A DNA stretch of 60,000 nt from Antedon mediterranea (Eukaryota; Echinodermata; Crinoidea; Comatulida; Antedonidae), in the NCBI RefSeq assembly GCF_964355755.1, contig NC_092676.1:9594288-9654287 (forward strand). Reading direction: 5' to 3'. The notes below the pieces were generated by a model. It worked only from the letters and a program-made list of their open reading frames with translations, was not told the DNA's origin and made no database searches. Positions 20,001 through 27,729 of the stretch are shown here, piece by piece. A program made the translations under genes and the position numbers. Each line of letters starts with the position of its first letter. Positions within the stretch are counted from its first letter, which is position 1.

Positions 20001-22227
20001 TCTTTCATCAAAGCCATCAGGAACATCAACAACAACTTGAACAAATGATGCTGGGAACATGCCAACATTGGCATCAATGCTCCCAACGAGCCAATCATCA
20101 TCAACACGATGCAGAAGTTGAATTGTTTCATTGTCCATAAAGCTTAGTTCTTTTTTGGATTCTGCACTGAATGGAAAGAGTGAGGTCGCCCAAGGATGAC
20201 CTCCAACACTACCATTAGAAGTACTTCCATCAGCAGTTGCACCAGTTGATTGTAATATATTGCTCTTATCTGCATCTTGTTTGCTAAAACTATCTACTAT
20301 ATTATTATTAACACAGGGGCCACTTTCTCTATTGTCTTTAATAATTTCAACACACATAGCTGGAACAAGCCCTGTTTTTCCATTGCAGGTGCCTCTAAAC
20401 CAATCTTCATCAATCTTTTCTAAATTAGTGATCACATCTCCTTCAGAGAATGTCAATTCATCAATAAGTTGACCAACATTGCTTGAAATAACTCTGCATA
20501 ATAAACCTTGGAAGAAAAACAATTACTTAATATTAATCAAATGCAATTAAATCATACAATTGCCAAAATTATGAATTTAAATTCATTAAGTTGTTTTACT
20601 GTACTATATAAAATGTTACTGTGCAAGTTGGCCTTGTTTTGATGTAGAATATAAATAAAATAATAAATTAAAATAAATTAAATAAATAAAATGAACAAAA
20701 TAAATAAAATAAAATAATGTTAAGGTTTACAATGCAAATATTGTACTTTGTTGTTATATAGTAATCAGAGCAGAGTGTAATTGAAGGAGGGAGAAAGGGG
20801 AAAGGGAAAATGGAGGTCGTAGAGCGATTGCCAATTGTAAATATACAATCCTGGCCTTTCATGTTTTTTTTCTGGGAAAATGTGAATACAGAAATATAAT
20901 TACTACAATCCTGTGGAAAGTTGGATTGACTCAACTGAACAAAATAAATTTCATTACAAAAACCAACAATGATTCACTGATTGTACCATTTATTGAGAGG
21001 GGTGTTAAAATGATTTGGGGTGTTAAAATGATTTGAGGTATATCACACCCTTTCAGGAGAATGACAAATATTGGTTCCTCCAGCTAAGTTAGGCATAAAA
21101 TAGACAAAAACAATCAAAAAGCTGTAAAACATCGAATAGTTGTACCTATAAAATTTGCATCAGCTCCTCCATGGTGCGTAACATATGCAAGCGGAAAAAT
21201 ACCTTCCTTACCATCGATACTCCCTCTTAACCAATTTTCATCAACTTGTGCGATAATCTCGATAACCTCACCTGGATAAAATATATATTATGAAGCAGTA
21301 CATTACAGTAAGCAGTATAGTAGTACGTTTAGGTTTTAGATGGCGTTTCAACTTTAATATTGATAAAAAGATAAATATTTATGTACACATAGCCATTTCA
21401 TATATAATACTTGAGCTGAATTTACAATTGACAAAAATCAAAATTCCAAGCTGGATAACTACATAAAAGAAACAGAGCAGAAGTGCCGCCATCACAACAT
21501 TAGCAAGAGTTAGTGCTGCCATCACAACACTAGCAAGAGTTAGTGCTGTCATCACAACACTAGCAAGAGTTAGCGCTGGCATCAAACACTTTACATTAGT
21601 GTTACCATCACAACACTATCAAGAGTTAGCACCGCCATCACAACATTAGCAAGAATTAGTGTTGCCATCACAACACTAACAAGAGTTTGTGTCGGCATCA
21701 CAACAATAGCAAGAGTTTGTGCTGCCGTCACGTTCACAACACTAGCAAGAGTTAGTGACACTATCACCAATAATTAGTGCCACTATCCCAACAATAGGAA
21801 TAAACCTACCATGGTAGCAAAATAACATACAGTGACCATTCAATTAAAGTTGACTATCATAACCTAATTCTTTGTCAAAACAGTGGGGATTCCTTTTAAA
21901 GAACAGTTTGAAAAAATACTGTACTGTACATTACATAACAGAAAATTTACCTTTGTTGAAACCAAGATCCCCATCTGCATCTGCTGCAAATTGTTCTACT
22001 GCAACTACAAACTCTCCAGTCTGATAAACCTCTGTACTGTCACCAGGTTTCACTTCAGACACAAAGCTAATTGGAAACCTGCCAGATAGTCCATTGCATG
22101 CTCCAACTGCCCAATCTTGATCGACTATGTCTAAAATTTGTACAATATCTCCTGTCTGCAATGGTAGTTCATCCGATTCTGTCGTGTCAAAGTTGTAGTT
22201 GGCTTGGGCAGACGTTCCAACTTCCAT
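1409..22227 (-). CDS. DNMBP: Dynamin-binding protein (Tuba)-like RhoGEF scaffold, partial at the C-terminus
   Basis: Thirteen exons join without a frame break (3933 bp, 1311 codons): 22227-21951, 21271-21146, 20506-18206, 17716-17483, 16292-16207, 14269-14125, 9122-8959, 5455-5332, 3938-3847, 3666-3611, 2322-2229, 2097-1992, 1536-1409. Every junction is AG/GT and the phases match. Domain order: five SH3 domains (about residues 5-62, 70-128, 136-191, 239-295, 344-400), a proline-rich linker with DPF/NPF/LLDLD motifs, a coiled coil, then the DH domain from about residue 1075 with SFLIKPVQRILKYQ and EFKRRKDL. In the known family (DNMBP/Tuba) N-terminal SH3 domains bind dynamin and the DH-BAR unit activates Cdc42 at cell junctions and endocytic sites. 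Vertebrate Tuba has four N-terminal SH3 domains; this has five. The BAR and C-terminal SH3 parts must lie beyond the left edge. The start ATG (22227) has an in-frame TAA 15 bases upstream and G at -3 and +4. Confidence 0.88.
1618..1925 (-). mobile_element. Composite SINE with 5S rRNA-like head and tRNA-like second unit
   Basis: Read on the minus strand from about 1925, a degenerate 5S rRNA promoter region (GTTCTCGTCAGATCATC, TTGGGCCCG, GATGGGAGACCATCTGGGAA) is followed by a tRNA-like segment (about 1815-1733) with the B-box-like GAGTTCGAGCC. The tail, beginning GCATCCTTAGACAAGATGC, resembles the tail of the SINE at 4690-4925. It lies in a DNMBP intron. Confidence 0.7.
1992..2097 (-). CDS. DNMBP: DNMBP DH-domain exon 6
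   Basis: Acceptor tttttccag|CATACC and donor GATTTAG|gtaaat; 106 bp, phase 0 in, phase 1 out. It encodes HTPDNHKDKKKLKEAWTTML and then DVAASINEFKRRKDL. The INEFKRRKDL end is the last DH helix as in Tuba. Confidence 0.87.
2229..2322 (-). CDS. DNMBP: DNMBP DH-domain exon 5 (CR3)
   Basis: Acceptor atttttag|AAAAAGC and donor GACAAG|gtaaac; 94 bp, phase 2 in, phase 0 out. It encodes KSTNCWDLASFLIKPVQRIL and then KYQLLIGELDK. FLIKPVQR-x-x-KYxLL is the diagnostic conserved region 3 of DH domains. It is short and frame-dependent, which makes it easy to miss. Confidence 0.88.
2468..3482. mobile_element. piggyBac-like MITE with TTAA target duplication
   Basis: Terminal inverted repeats CACTTTGACTGCCA / TGGCAGTCAAAGTG are each flanked by TTAA (2464-2467 and 3483-3486). 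The left end carries two copies of the palindrome ACGAAGATCTTCGT. No transposase frame was found, so it is non-autonomous. TTAA with a CAC-type terminus suggests piggyBac, but Kolobok also uses TTAA. It sits in the intron between DH exons 4 and 5. Confidence 0.8.
3611..3666 (-). CDS. DNMBP: DNMBP DH-domain exon 4
   Basis: Acceptor tatttcag|TATGAAG and donor GTAAG|gtaagt; 56 bp, phase 0 in, phase 2 out, encoding YEENNEILEYINQGLEVV plus two bases of an Arg codon. It fits between the exon ending ALLEK and the one opening with the rest of the Arg codon. Confidence 0.82.
3847..3938 (-). CDS. DNMBP: DNMBP DH-domain exon 3
   Basis: Acceptor ttcaacag|GTGAATG and donor GAAAAG|gtaaca; 92 bp, phase 1 in, phase 0 out. 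It encodes GECFMKHCKDLEDVYKQYCR and then NHDDATALLEK. The Y-K-x-Y-C-x-N-H-D-x-A-x-A-L-L-E pattern is characteristic of the Tuba DH domain. Confidence 0.87.
3939..4440. other. DNMBP intron, nothing recognised
   Basis: AT-rich intron sequence upstream of the MITE copy at 4441; no gene, repeat family or motif identified. Confidence 0.4.
4441..4705 (-). mobile_element. MITE with TTAAAGATGTATT termini, truncated copy
   Basis: Starts TTAAAGATGTATTGTC and a C-run, then reads as the reverse complement of the end of the copy at 57272-57616 (shared AATGGCCTATT..CTTCATTTTTCATG block). The other end is missing, replaced by the SINE that begins near 4695. Confidence 0.65.
4690..4925 (+). mobile_element. 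tRNA-derived SINE
   Basis: The tRNA-like head carries a B-box-like GAGTTCAAATCC at about 4768. It is followed by a conserved invertebrate SINE tail reading CTTAGGCAAGATACTTTAC, then TTGCCTCTCTCCACCCAG. It lies between two MITE copies, apparently inserted at the end of the first. Confidence 0.7.
4927..5279 (+). mobile_element. MITE with TTAAAGATGTATT termini, full copy
   Basis: Left end TTAAAGATGTATTTTCCCCC, right end GGGGGGGACAATACATC, both A/T-rich inside. The block AATATGCCATTTTAATGTCA is shared with the copy at 57272-57616. About 350 bp and non-coding. Confidence 0.7.
5332..5455 (-). CDS. DNMBP: DNMBP DH-domain exon 2
   Basis: Acceptor tttcag|ACAAAAG and donor CTTATAG|gttggt; 124 bp, phase 0 in, phase 1 out. 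It encodes TKGLELDVLFGNIDQVIEVS followed by NLFLEDLSETI. The LFGN-I-x-x-V-I-x-V-S pattern is the second DH helix as in Tuba. Confidence 0.87.
5456..6734. other. DNMBP intron, nothing recognised
   Basis: AT-rich sequence without a convincing exon or named repeat. Around 6130-6180 a GGTTGGTGTCCCACCC-like sequence on the minus strand may be a decayed tRNA-type repeat head. Confidence 0.4.
6735..7065 (-). mobile_element. tRNA-derived SINE (family A), minus copy
   Basis: Read on the minus strand, a tRNA-like head (GGCCGAACAGTTAAGGC A-box-like; GTTCAAGTCAC B-box-like) is followed by a body shared with the copies at 9990-10335 and 12610-12990. This includes the shared end with GTGCGCAATTCAGCTCAGTTA. 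Confidence 0.65.
7115..7256. mobile_element. Short MITE, GGTTCCCACTAG family, copy 1
   Basis: Left end AAAGGTTGGTTCCCACTAG, right end containing CTTGCGTTG and CCTAGTGTGAATGAATC, forming imperfect inverted repeats. Two related elements lie at 53956-54140 and 54877-55003. Confidence 0.6.
7257..8115. other. DNMBP intron, nothing recognised
   Basis: Low-complexity AT-rich intron. The long minus-strand open frame reaching 8325 is aromatic-rich, intron-like translation apart from the candidate cassette exon at 8116-8184. Confidence 0.4.
8116..8184 (-). CDS. DNMBP: Candidate 69-bp cassette exon in the DH domain
   Basis: Between catttcag|GAGGAG and AAGAAG|gtgctt lie exactly 23 codons, phase 0 to 0, encoding a charged EEINSILTREVEDASDKTED peptide. 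It would insert in frame after the first DH helix, between the exons ending LEDKE and beginning TKGLELD. Those two exons also join directly in the same phase and match the family better without it, so this would be an optional exon. The splice sites are good, but there is no family similarity to support it. Confidence 0.45.
8185..8958. other. DNMBP intron with CTGCAGTAACTG-type repeats
   Basis: About 8430-8575 holds several ACTGCAGTAA / TTACTGCAGT words also seen at 16370-16525, suggesting an old shared repeat. The rest is unremarkable. Confidence 0.35.
8959..9122 (-). CDS. DNMBP: DNMBP DH-domain exon 1
   Basis: Acceptor attattacag|AGCAGA and donor AAAGAG|gtacat; 164 bp, phase 1 in, phase 0 out. 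It encodes EQIEELEPDQELAAKKKRAE followed by REKVVTELLNTEEAYQRDI, the first helix of a Dbl-homology domain (the E-L-L-x-T-E-x-x-Y-x-R-D-I pattern, CR1). This is the clearest RhoGEF signature in the gene. Confidence 0.88.
9123..9989. other. DNMBP intron, nothing recognised
   Basis: AT-rich sequence between the first DH exon and the SINE at 9990; no feature supported. Confidence 0.4.
9990..10335 (+). mobile_element. tRNA-derived SINE (family A), plus copy
   Basis: The head has GTGACCGAGCGAGTAAGAC (A-box-like) and AGGTTCAAGGC (B-box-like). The body contains TGGTTCTGTTGGTAGAAC and TTTTTCAGATAAGGATTATA, which align by eye with the copy at 12610. It ends with CAATTCAGCCTAGTAGACTG. Confidence 0.65.
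10416..10461 (-). CDS. DNMBP: Candidate alternative first exon of DNMBP
   Basis: ATG at 10461 opens MALPTHDNDFLEEEL and ends TTAG|gtaaga with a strong donor in phase 1, exactly matching the DH exon at 9122. No acceptor with a pyrimidine tract lies directly upstream, so this looks like a first coding exon that would give a short isoform lacking the SH3 block (DH-BAR-SH3). Shorter Tuba-type isoforms are known in the family. The exon is only 46 bp, so chance is possible. Confidence 0.4.
10462..12440. other. DNMBP intron, AT-rich, microsatellite only
   Basis: No gene seen upstream of the candidate alternative first exon. If that exon is real, its promoter would lie here (minus strand), but no recognisable promoter element was found. 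An (ATT)n microsatellite occupies about 11008-11051. Confidence 0.4.
11008..11051. repeat. ATT trinucleotide microsatellite
   Basis: A nearly pure ATT/TTA run of about 14 units with one interruption. Confidence 0.85.
12440..12612. repeat. Diverged copies of the 50-bp intron/exon satellite
   Basis: Three or so degenerate units with TAACTAACCTTTGAGTAATG and AATTGAGTGATGCTTA words, related to the regular 50-bp array at 13940-14166. They are separated from it by a SINE and a MITE. Confidence 0.65.
12612..12992 (+). mobile_element. tRNA-derived SINE (family A), best-preserved copy
   Basis: tRNA-like head with GTGGCCAAGCGGTTAAGAC (A box) and AAGGGTTCGAGGC (B box), then a body with TCTCAGATAAGGACTATAAA. 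The 3' domain contains GTTTACCACCTGTTGGTCC and an AATAAATA-rich tail. A related 3' end occurs at 56800-56930. It interrupts the 50-bp satellite region. Confidence 0.75.
13308..13915. mobile_element. MITE with TTAA target duplication
   Basis: Inverted ends AGACACTAGACCT / AGGTCTAGTGTCT, each flanked by TTAA (13304-13307 and 13916-13919). About 608 bp; no transposase found. It interrupts the satellite-bearing intron. Family is piggyBac or Kolobok type by target site only. Confidence 0.75.
13940..14166. repeat. 50-bp tandem repeat overlapping a DNMBP exon end
   Basis: Four full units and a partial one (unit opens AGTTGAGTGATGCTTATAAC). One unit is a few bases shorter. On the minus strand each unit contains CACTTAAAGgttagtt, a consensus-like splice donor. 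The copy nearest the exon encodes the exon's last 14 residues. Confidence 0.85.
14125..14269 (-). CDS. DNMBP: DNMBP coiled-coil exon ending inside a tandem repeat
   Basis: Acceptor aattgtag|AAACAAGC in phase 0. The exon encodes KQANEKKQLEKEMSSFLECE and then an NNAVAEQYNEVVLSITQLTD-type coiled coil, resembling the pre-DH coiled coil of Tuba. I place the 3' end at CTTAAAG|gttagt (14125). It leaves phase 1, as the DH exon requires, and is the last donor before an in-frame TAG. Bases 14125-14166 belong to the neighbouring 50-bp tandem array. An earlier GT at 14173 has a poor consensus and leaves phase 0, which would not fit the next exon. Confidence 0.7.
14270..14730. other. DNMBP intron, nothing recognised
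   Basis: Unremarkable AT-rich sequence between the coiled-coil exon and the TIR element at 14731. Confidence 0.4.
14731..15883. mobile_element. hAT-like non-autonomous TIR element
   Basis: Ends CAGACCTTGAT / ATCAAGGTCTG, flanked directly by CATTTT on both sides (14725-14730, 15884-15889). Just inside the ends are hairpin-forming AGGAGCGCC and GGAGAGCTCC runs, including the near-perfect hairpin at about 15818-15851 (ATGGCTCTCCTCAA and its complement). No intact transposase. Two internal blocks (about 15066-15260 and 15569-15640) recur at 46757-47105, and TTTCCGGCCATCTAGAGGTG recurs inverted at about 31080. Confidence 0.65.
15884..16206. other. DNMBP intron, nothing recognised
   Basis: Short AT-rich stretch with a poly-T run near 15995; nothing else seen. 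Confidence 0.4.
16207..16292 (-). CDS. DNMBP: DNMBP exon before the coiled coil
   Basis: Acceptor ctacaatg..tgtag|AAGAAGC and donor CTTGAG|gtcagt; 86 bp, entering phase 1 and leaving phase 0. It encodes EEAVSSKPQTKEMVIALKAS followed by LADFQCELE. The acidic, heptad-like end leads into the coiled coil of the next exon. Confidence 0.75.
16608..17103. mobile_element. MITE with TA target duplication
   Basis: Inverted ends GGGAGGTTTCGCAACCTTAC / GTAAGATTGCGAAAAACTCC(C), continuing inward through ACGAATACG and GGATACGTCAC. TA flanks both sides (16606-16607, 17104-17105). About 496 bp, non-coding. It lies in the intron between the proline-rich and pre-coiled-coil exons. Confidence 0.75.
17106..17482. 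repeat. Intron with a short 19-bp direct repeat
   Basis: At 17142-17190 CAGTGATACAGGTTAATGA is present twice in tandem, then decays into similar GATACAGG words. Nothing else is seen. Confidence 0.5.
17483..17716 (-). CDS. DNMBP: DNMBP proline-rich exon
   Basis: Acceptor ggctacag|GTGAAA; donor AAAAG|gtaatt; 234 bp, phase 1 to 1. It encodes GEIASDESSLVVGDLLGLV and a basic/proline stretch with RRSAPLRPLKEP and PPRPAPPRP, which look like class I/II SH3 ligands. DLLGL resembles a second clathrin-box-like motif. It continues the linker between the SH3 block and the coiled coil. Confidence 0.8.
17717..18205. other. DNMBP intron, nothing recognised
   Basis: Ordinary AT-rich intron between two coding exons. 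Confidence 0.5.
18206..20506 (-). CDS. DNMBP: DNMBP large exon (SH3-3 to SH3-5 and proline-rich linker)
   Basis: A 2301-bp exon between ttccaag|GTTTAT and GATG|gtgagt. It contains three SH3 domains: one with ELTFSEGDVITNLEKIDEDW, one opening WATSLFPFSAESKKELSF, and one opening KILFDFEGETDQDLTVKKGD. About 365 residues of low-complexity linker follow, with polyproline tracts (PAPPPPLKKR; LLPPPPSPAKR), a clathrin-box-like LLDLD followed at once by PF (DPF), three NPF motifs (FNPFSAND, PNPFAPP, NNPFSAED) and PPSYSPPELP at the end. Such a very long central exon with SH3 and proline-rich content is typical for this gene. The last open-frame residues after NIDG are intron read-through. Confidence 0.9.
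20507..21145. other. DNMBP intron, nothing recognised
   Basis: AT-rich intron with a run of AAATAAAATAA words at about 20650-20715; no feature supported. Confidence 0.45.
21146..21271 (-). CDS. DNMBP: DNMBP exon 2 (second half of SH3-2)
   Basis: Acceptor tatccag|GTGAGG and donor ATAG|gtacaa enclose 126 bp, phase 1 to 1. It encodes GEVIEIIAQVDENWLRGSID, then EGIFPLAYV: the RT-loop end, conserved Trp and the FP..YV terminus of an SH3 domain. It completes the SH3 started in the previous exon, and the split junction codon gives Gly. Confidence 0.85.
21478..21780. repeat. 30-bp minisatellite in DNMBP intron 1
   Basis: About ten degenerate copies of a 30-bp unit containing GCCATCACAACACTAGCAAG and AGTTAGTGCT. 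The first units are the most regular. Confidence 0.85.
21951..22227 (-). CDS. DNMBP: DNMBP exon 1 (SH3-1 and start of SH3-2)
   Basis: Begins ATG GAA GTT; encodes MEVGTSAQANYNFD, the ALYDF-type opening of SH3-1, with the conserved Trp in DQDWAVGACNG and the FPISFV ending. SH3-2 begins at YQTGEFVVAVEQF. The exon ends AAAG|gtaaat at 21951 in phase 1. A 5' UTR exon may lie upstream, but none could be identified. Confidence 0.85.
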
Positions 22228-25200
22228 CTCATAACAGTCTTAGGTTAAAATGTAAAAGTTTCATCTACAATAAAAATTGGAATAAATTGATGCTATTTAA
22301 ATGCCTATTTAAAAGCATAGGGAAAGAATAAATTATGATAATACTGAATAATTAATCTAATCTATTAAATACTGTATATAAAAATACTAATGTATCTATT
22401 GGATACTGATAAAATTAACAAATATAAAATAACAATTAAGCTATGACACAACGCTGGGCTGTTGACTGTCTGTTCGAAAATCAAGCTGTACAGTGCCATC
22501 TATAATCCTGGGTCTGGAATTGAATGGTTTACTACTTGTGGCCTTGCCTAGACAGACTTTCGTTAAAAGTATAATGTGTTATGAAACAAATAATGAATGT
22601 TTTATATTTGGTAAAAGTTATGCTATATCATTGCACTTAAGCATTCATTATTGTACTATTCAATCTACAGTACAGAGTACTAACTACCTATTATAACTAC
22701 AGTATATTAATAAGAAACATGTCTGTGAACAAAACATTAATTGAGAATTAGATTAGACTAATATTATAATACTATATCTAATACTCAAGTGCCAGTGTTG
22801 ATCATTCATATACTTTAGGTTTTAAGGAAATACGTTTAAATTTGTTCCTTAAAATGAACTTTCCTTTAAATAAGGGAAATTCTAATAAATATGATAACTG
22901 AAATACAGGTACTTGTTTTGCTGGTGAAAACTGCATTCCACAGTTTATATTTAAAATACAGAAGACATCATCAGCAGCAGCTGCTAAGATTGACACCAAG
23001 TTGCCTAATCTATCTTTCCTGAACAGTCTACCAGTACTATTCTATTACCTCATACATAAACACATAATATTAATAAAATATCTAACTGCATACAAAAATA
23101 CTTTGATAAATTGTATTATTCAGACTAGAGCTACAATTGTGTGCTACAGGTTCATTGACAAGATCATTCAATCATTCTTTTATTGAACACAAGATTATAA
23201 CAATAGGAATGTGGTTTGAAAAGAAAAATAAACCACATTTTAAATTCACTGAATTCATGAAACCAATCAATCAAGAGATTGAAGAAAGTAGTAAAGGATG
23301 TTTTGTCATACAGTGTAATGTTTATTTTACTTTTAACTATACTATTACTTTGTATTGTAAGAAAAATACATTTTTGTTTGTGTACAATACTGTCTAGAAA
23401 CACATGGAGACATATCTGACAGTTTGTCTATGTGTACACACAGTATAGTATTGTACAGTAAAGTACAATGTACAAAATGTTTACAAATTTTCATCTTTCA
23501 TTTTCATCATATTGTCTATTGTCTGACAGGACAGTAACACACACTGGAAGTAGTGATACCTCTGAAGAAAGAAATTATTTAATTTGAATGTGCTACAATT
23601 TACACGTTTTCCTTTTCTTTTTTCTAGGTAGTGTCACATAATTTGAAAATTAAACTACGGTATTTAGTATAGAAAATGTAAGGCGATACACTAATGTACA
23701 GAATAGTAAATACAGTAGGAGGCAAATTGTAATGGTTTAATGTAGAACAGGTGAATGTGGAAGTATTTAAATCCATTAAATAATAAATGAAATAATCATG
23801 CAATGTCCAGTATCACTATAAATCTTTGCAAGATTAAACTGCAGAATAATTCATTTGATTAATGATATTGAATACACCCGTACAGTACAAAGTTAGTGTA
23901 GGCCTACTTTGCTACAGTATATACCACAGTATGTTCTGCACAATGAATACTAGATGTTTAGAAAGAAAGAAAAAACAGGTCAATTTGAATTATTAATAGA
24001 CACTATAGGAAAGAAGGTACAAAAGTCTAGCTAAAATAGAACATCCTATGATTGAACATTCAATTTACCCTTGATTAATATTACCTTTAGTTTAATAAGC
24101 AAAGTAGCATATTTAAAATTTTGTTTCTACAATTAATTTACATTAAAGCAAATGCTAATTAAAATCATGACATGTTTAATATTATTCATTATCATACGCT
24201 GTTTAAAAGTATCAATGAGGCAGTGTAATTAACTATTCAAATCTACTGTAATTGCGTTATTTAATGTCATTAGTGAATGGGTGGTTGATGTAATCGCTGC
24301 ATAATATTATTGATTTTCAAGTGCCTCATTCATCATGAGCAAATGAACTATAAATGAAATCCTGCTTGCATTTGCTTCATTAGAAATAATAGGAAAAAAA
24401 GGTAAATGTTAGAGTGATCAATTTACCATAGTAATTACTTAAAGGAAACACATAAAATAACAGTAGTAATCTATGTTTTTTTTTTTTTTTCAAAAATATT
24501 AAAGAAATTACTAATGAAATTTTTTTTTTAAAGTATAAAATGCTTTCACTTATTGGGATATTGTACAGAGTTACATGTAGTGTCGGGTTCAGGATTTTGA
24601 AATATAGGGGGTGGGGGGTGGGGTTGTCTAAAAGTAGTGAAATGAAGTCCTGAACTTAATTTGATGTCCTATCTTTTGCCATAAAATTTGGGAAATTTAG
24701 AGGGGTTGGCCGCATCTGAACCAGGTATGATCCTACATGAAAACTTACCTACAGTACATATAAAAGACAGAAATACGCATTCTAAAATTAACATAAATAC
24801 TCAAGACAGTTGGAATGACTACTACTATGTAAGCTTGACTAAATGTCAGCAAATCTAAAGGGAATGAAGTTAATTATAGAATAAATCTACATTTGTTGTA
24901 CCGTGAAACATCTTACTATGACATAGTATGTGTAAACACTTTACTCATTTTTTTGGAAAAAAAATTGAAATTTATTACAGTACTTACAAATTACATCACA
25001 AGTAGCATAAATTTCAATTCAATTTTTATTTATTTATGTTCGTTTCTTCAATACACATCGGTCGACATCACTGGGTAACTTTAAGTTTAAAAAGACAAAA
25101 TTTGGAGACTTTATAAAAACATGGAAAAACCATACCTGGGCGCAATAATTGTTTTATGAAAATGAAAAACAATCTAAAAATACAGTTAGAATTTAAGTAA

Positions 25201-27240
25201 GACGAATGTGCTATCATAATAGTAATTTAGTAAACAATGTGTATGCGATTGCATGCCAGAAACTGTCTGTTTTGTTTTGAAAAATGCATTACCACCCTAT
25301 TGTTCCCCTTTATTCAAATTGGGGGTGCTGGGGCTGGAAATTACTGTGTATTCGAGAACCATCAAAACCTCGTACAGTCAGTATCTGTGGGCACCATCTA
25401 GTAGTACAGTATTATATAATTATAAAATTACATGGGTGAAGGGTGGCAACCGGGGGCTATAGTGTACAGTTAATACTGTAGTAGGACTCAGAACTGGGAT
25501 GTTTTTTGTAAATAAAAAACAAATGTTGAAAATAAAAAATTTGCAATAAGATTTGTTATTTATTAAATATTTCCTTGGTTTGTTAGGTTGTCATTTTACT
25601 GTTTTTATTGTTAAAAATGTATAATGATCTGAGATACTTGGATATTGCACTGTGAGCCGCTGCATTGGCATGGAATTCATTAATCAGACCGTCTTATTGA
25701 TTGCTATTCTAATAGTAATACTGCAGCTCTGCATATCATTAGATGAAATGCAGCTCATATCTTGCCTACAGTATACCATACTGTAACAAATAAATTTAAT
25801 TCACGATCTATACATTGAAAGTAATGCATTATAAATGTTTTTAAATCTAGAGGGTTAATACTATTGAATTATTACTATTTATACTATTTTAGTAAAAGTT
25901 AAAACTATTAATTATCACTGTCAAATTAGCATAAAACAAAATGGATGCTGCAGTTCATTACTGTAGAACTGATTTAATAAATAATATCACATTAATGATC
26001 ACTTAAATTGTATTATTTTGTACAGTAAGTTCTGTAAAAGGATTTAATGAGAATTTTGAATTAATTTTATTAATTCAATCAGTCTTTCAATAATAATAAA
26101 TGGGCCTTATAGCATATTTTGCAAGGCCTCAATGCGCTAAACAAAAGTAATTAAATGCTAAAAAAAATAAGAGAAAAAAAAGAGAAGCCTTAAAATAAGC
26201 GATTGGATTCCAGTAGCCCGACACTCAGATATGGATTGATAAACCATTCCAAAAGATGATAGAAGCCCAAAAAAGGAACAAAAACCATAATGATTTGGTG
26301 ACAGATAGATTGAATGAGCAAGTACTGTAGACGAAATCAGTCAATCAAATTTTATATAATGTACTGTATAATTTATGTTGTTAAAGGTTTCCATTGTGTC
26401 TAAATGTCTCAGGGGAAATAGAAAAGACTTGGCACATTTGGAAGGTCAAGGGTCAAAGGATATGAAATATATTTCTAAATAGATTTAAAAGTTAATGTCT
26501 CATAATTACAAATAACTTTAACTACTGTACTGTATGTGACACTGACAGTGAGATTTCGCATCGTAAGGTAGATGAAAGAAGATCCTAGATAGAACCAGAC
26601 AGTAAGATCATTACTGAACACCACTGTACAGTACTGTAGTAGCACTATCATCTGTCCTTTTTATGACAATATAAAATATGCTTAATTCTATTGTTTTGGC
26701 TGTTTACCACAGTATTAGGATTTGTAAAATGACCTTGAATATTCTGTCAAAGTCAATTGTGTATAGAATGGATGTAACCTATGACCTTTACTTACAGAAA
26801 AAATGAAATAATTAACAATTGTCATTCAAATACTGAGAATACTGTATAATAGTCATATACAAAATAAAGAATGTTTATGAGTGCAATATTACAAATAATT
26901 TCATGAGGTGAAAGATGAAAGGTTTCACTGTTATCTGTAGCTCTACAGTAACAGTCTATACAGTATACTAGTACTTCAACAAATCAAAATTAGTTTCCTT
27001 ACTGTAGATGATTAGTGGTCATATCTTAGTAACATAAAGTATCAAGTACATAACAATAATCAGACTGATTAATTTAAAATTTTTTTCATTTCATAAACAA
27101 GTTAAAATTAGTAAAATTTTGTCATTTAACCTTTCATTCGTCACAACGTGTTTAATGCCACAAAACATCACTTTTATCATTTTATAACAGAAGGCGATCT
27201 TCACTTTAGTATTTTGACTATTTTTACATTAAAAATGTAC
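22228..27240. other. Intergenic region upstream of DNMBP, no gene seen
   Basis: Five kilobases of AT-rich sequence 5' of the DNMBP start. Any promoter and 5' UTR exon must be here, but no TATA/CpG-type signal could be picked out by eye. The word ACTGTACAGT and its fragments recur often. At 26080-26300 a GGCCTTATAGCATATTTTGC-type sequence and ATTCCAAAAGATGATAGAAG resemble decayed non-LTR retrotransposon 3' ends; low confidence. Confidence 0.4.
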
Positions 27241-27420
27241 AAAACGTACAATTAAGGCCTAAAGGACGATCAGGGCCATCATAGAGACGATCAGGCCCAT
27301 GGTTTTATGTGCCCGATCATCTGTACGTTGTATCAGGCCCAATCGTCTTAGGCGTTGGGCCCGCTAGCCCCTCATTGGGCCCGATAGTCTTAACATTGGG
27401 CACGATAGCCAAGTGTACTG
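27240..27420. repeat. GGGCCCGATCGTC-type degenerate repeat, copy 1
   Basis: Several CCCGATCGTC / CCCAATCGTCT words in irregular spacing within about 180 bp. A second cluster in the same orientation lies at 30025-30165. Confidence 0.5.
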
Positions 27421-27729
27421 TATCCTTTGAAGATTACAAATTTGATCAAGTAATTATTTATATAGATTCAATAAACATTTTATTGGTATATAAGATTGTT
27501 TGAAATTTGTTTTAAGCAAAAAGCCTGCAGGGCAGTGGGGTCGAATCACTCATGTATTTTGTGTTAATTACATATTTTTGCTGACCGCAGGATTCCCTTT
27601 TATATAGAAAAAACAACAACATGCATTTATAGTTGTCAAATGGACAATGTTTCCATTTTAATTTTTTTATTAAATAATTCAGTGAAATCATGATAGATCC
27701 AAACTCACATTTCATGTTACTTTTAGAAC

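Noticed and set aside
19384-20140. Plus-strand open frames opposite the large DNMBP exon
   Set aside because: Antisense shadows of a well-supported coding exon; no splice context or family similarity.
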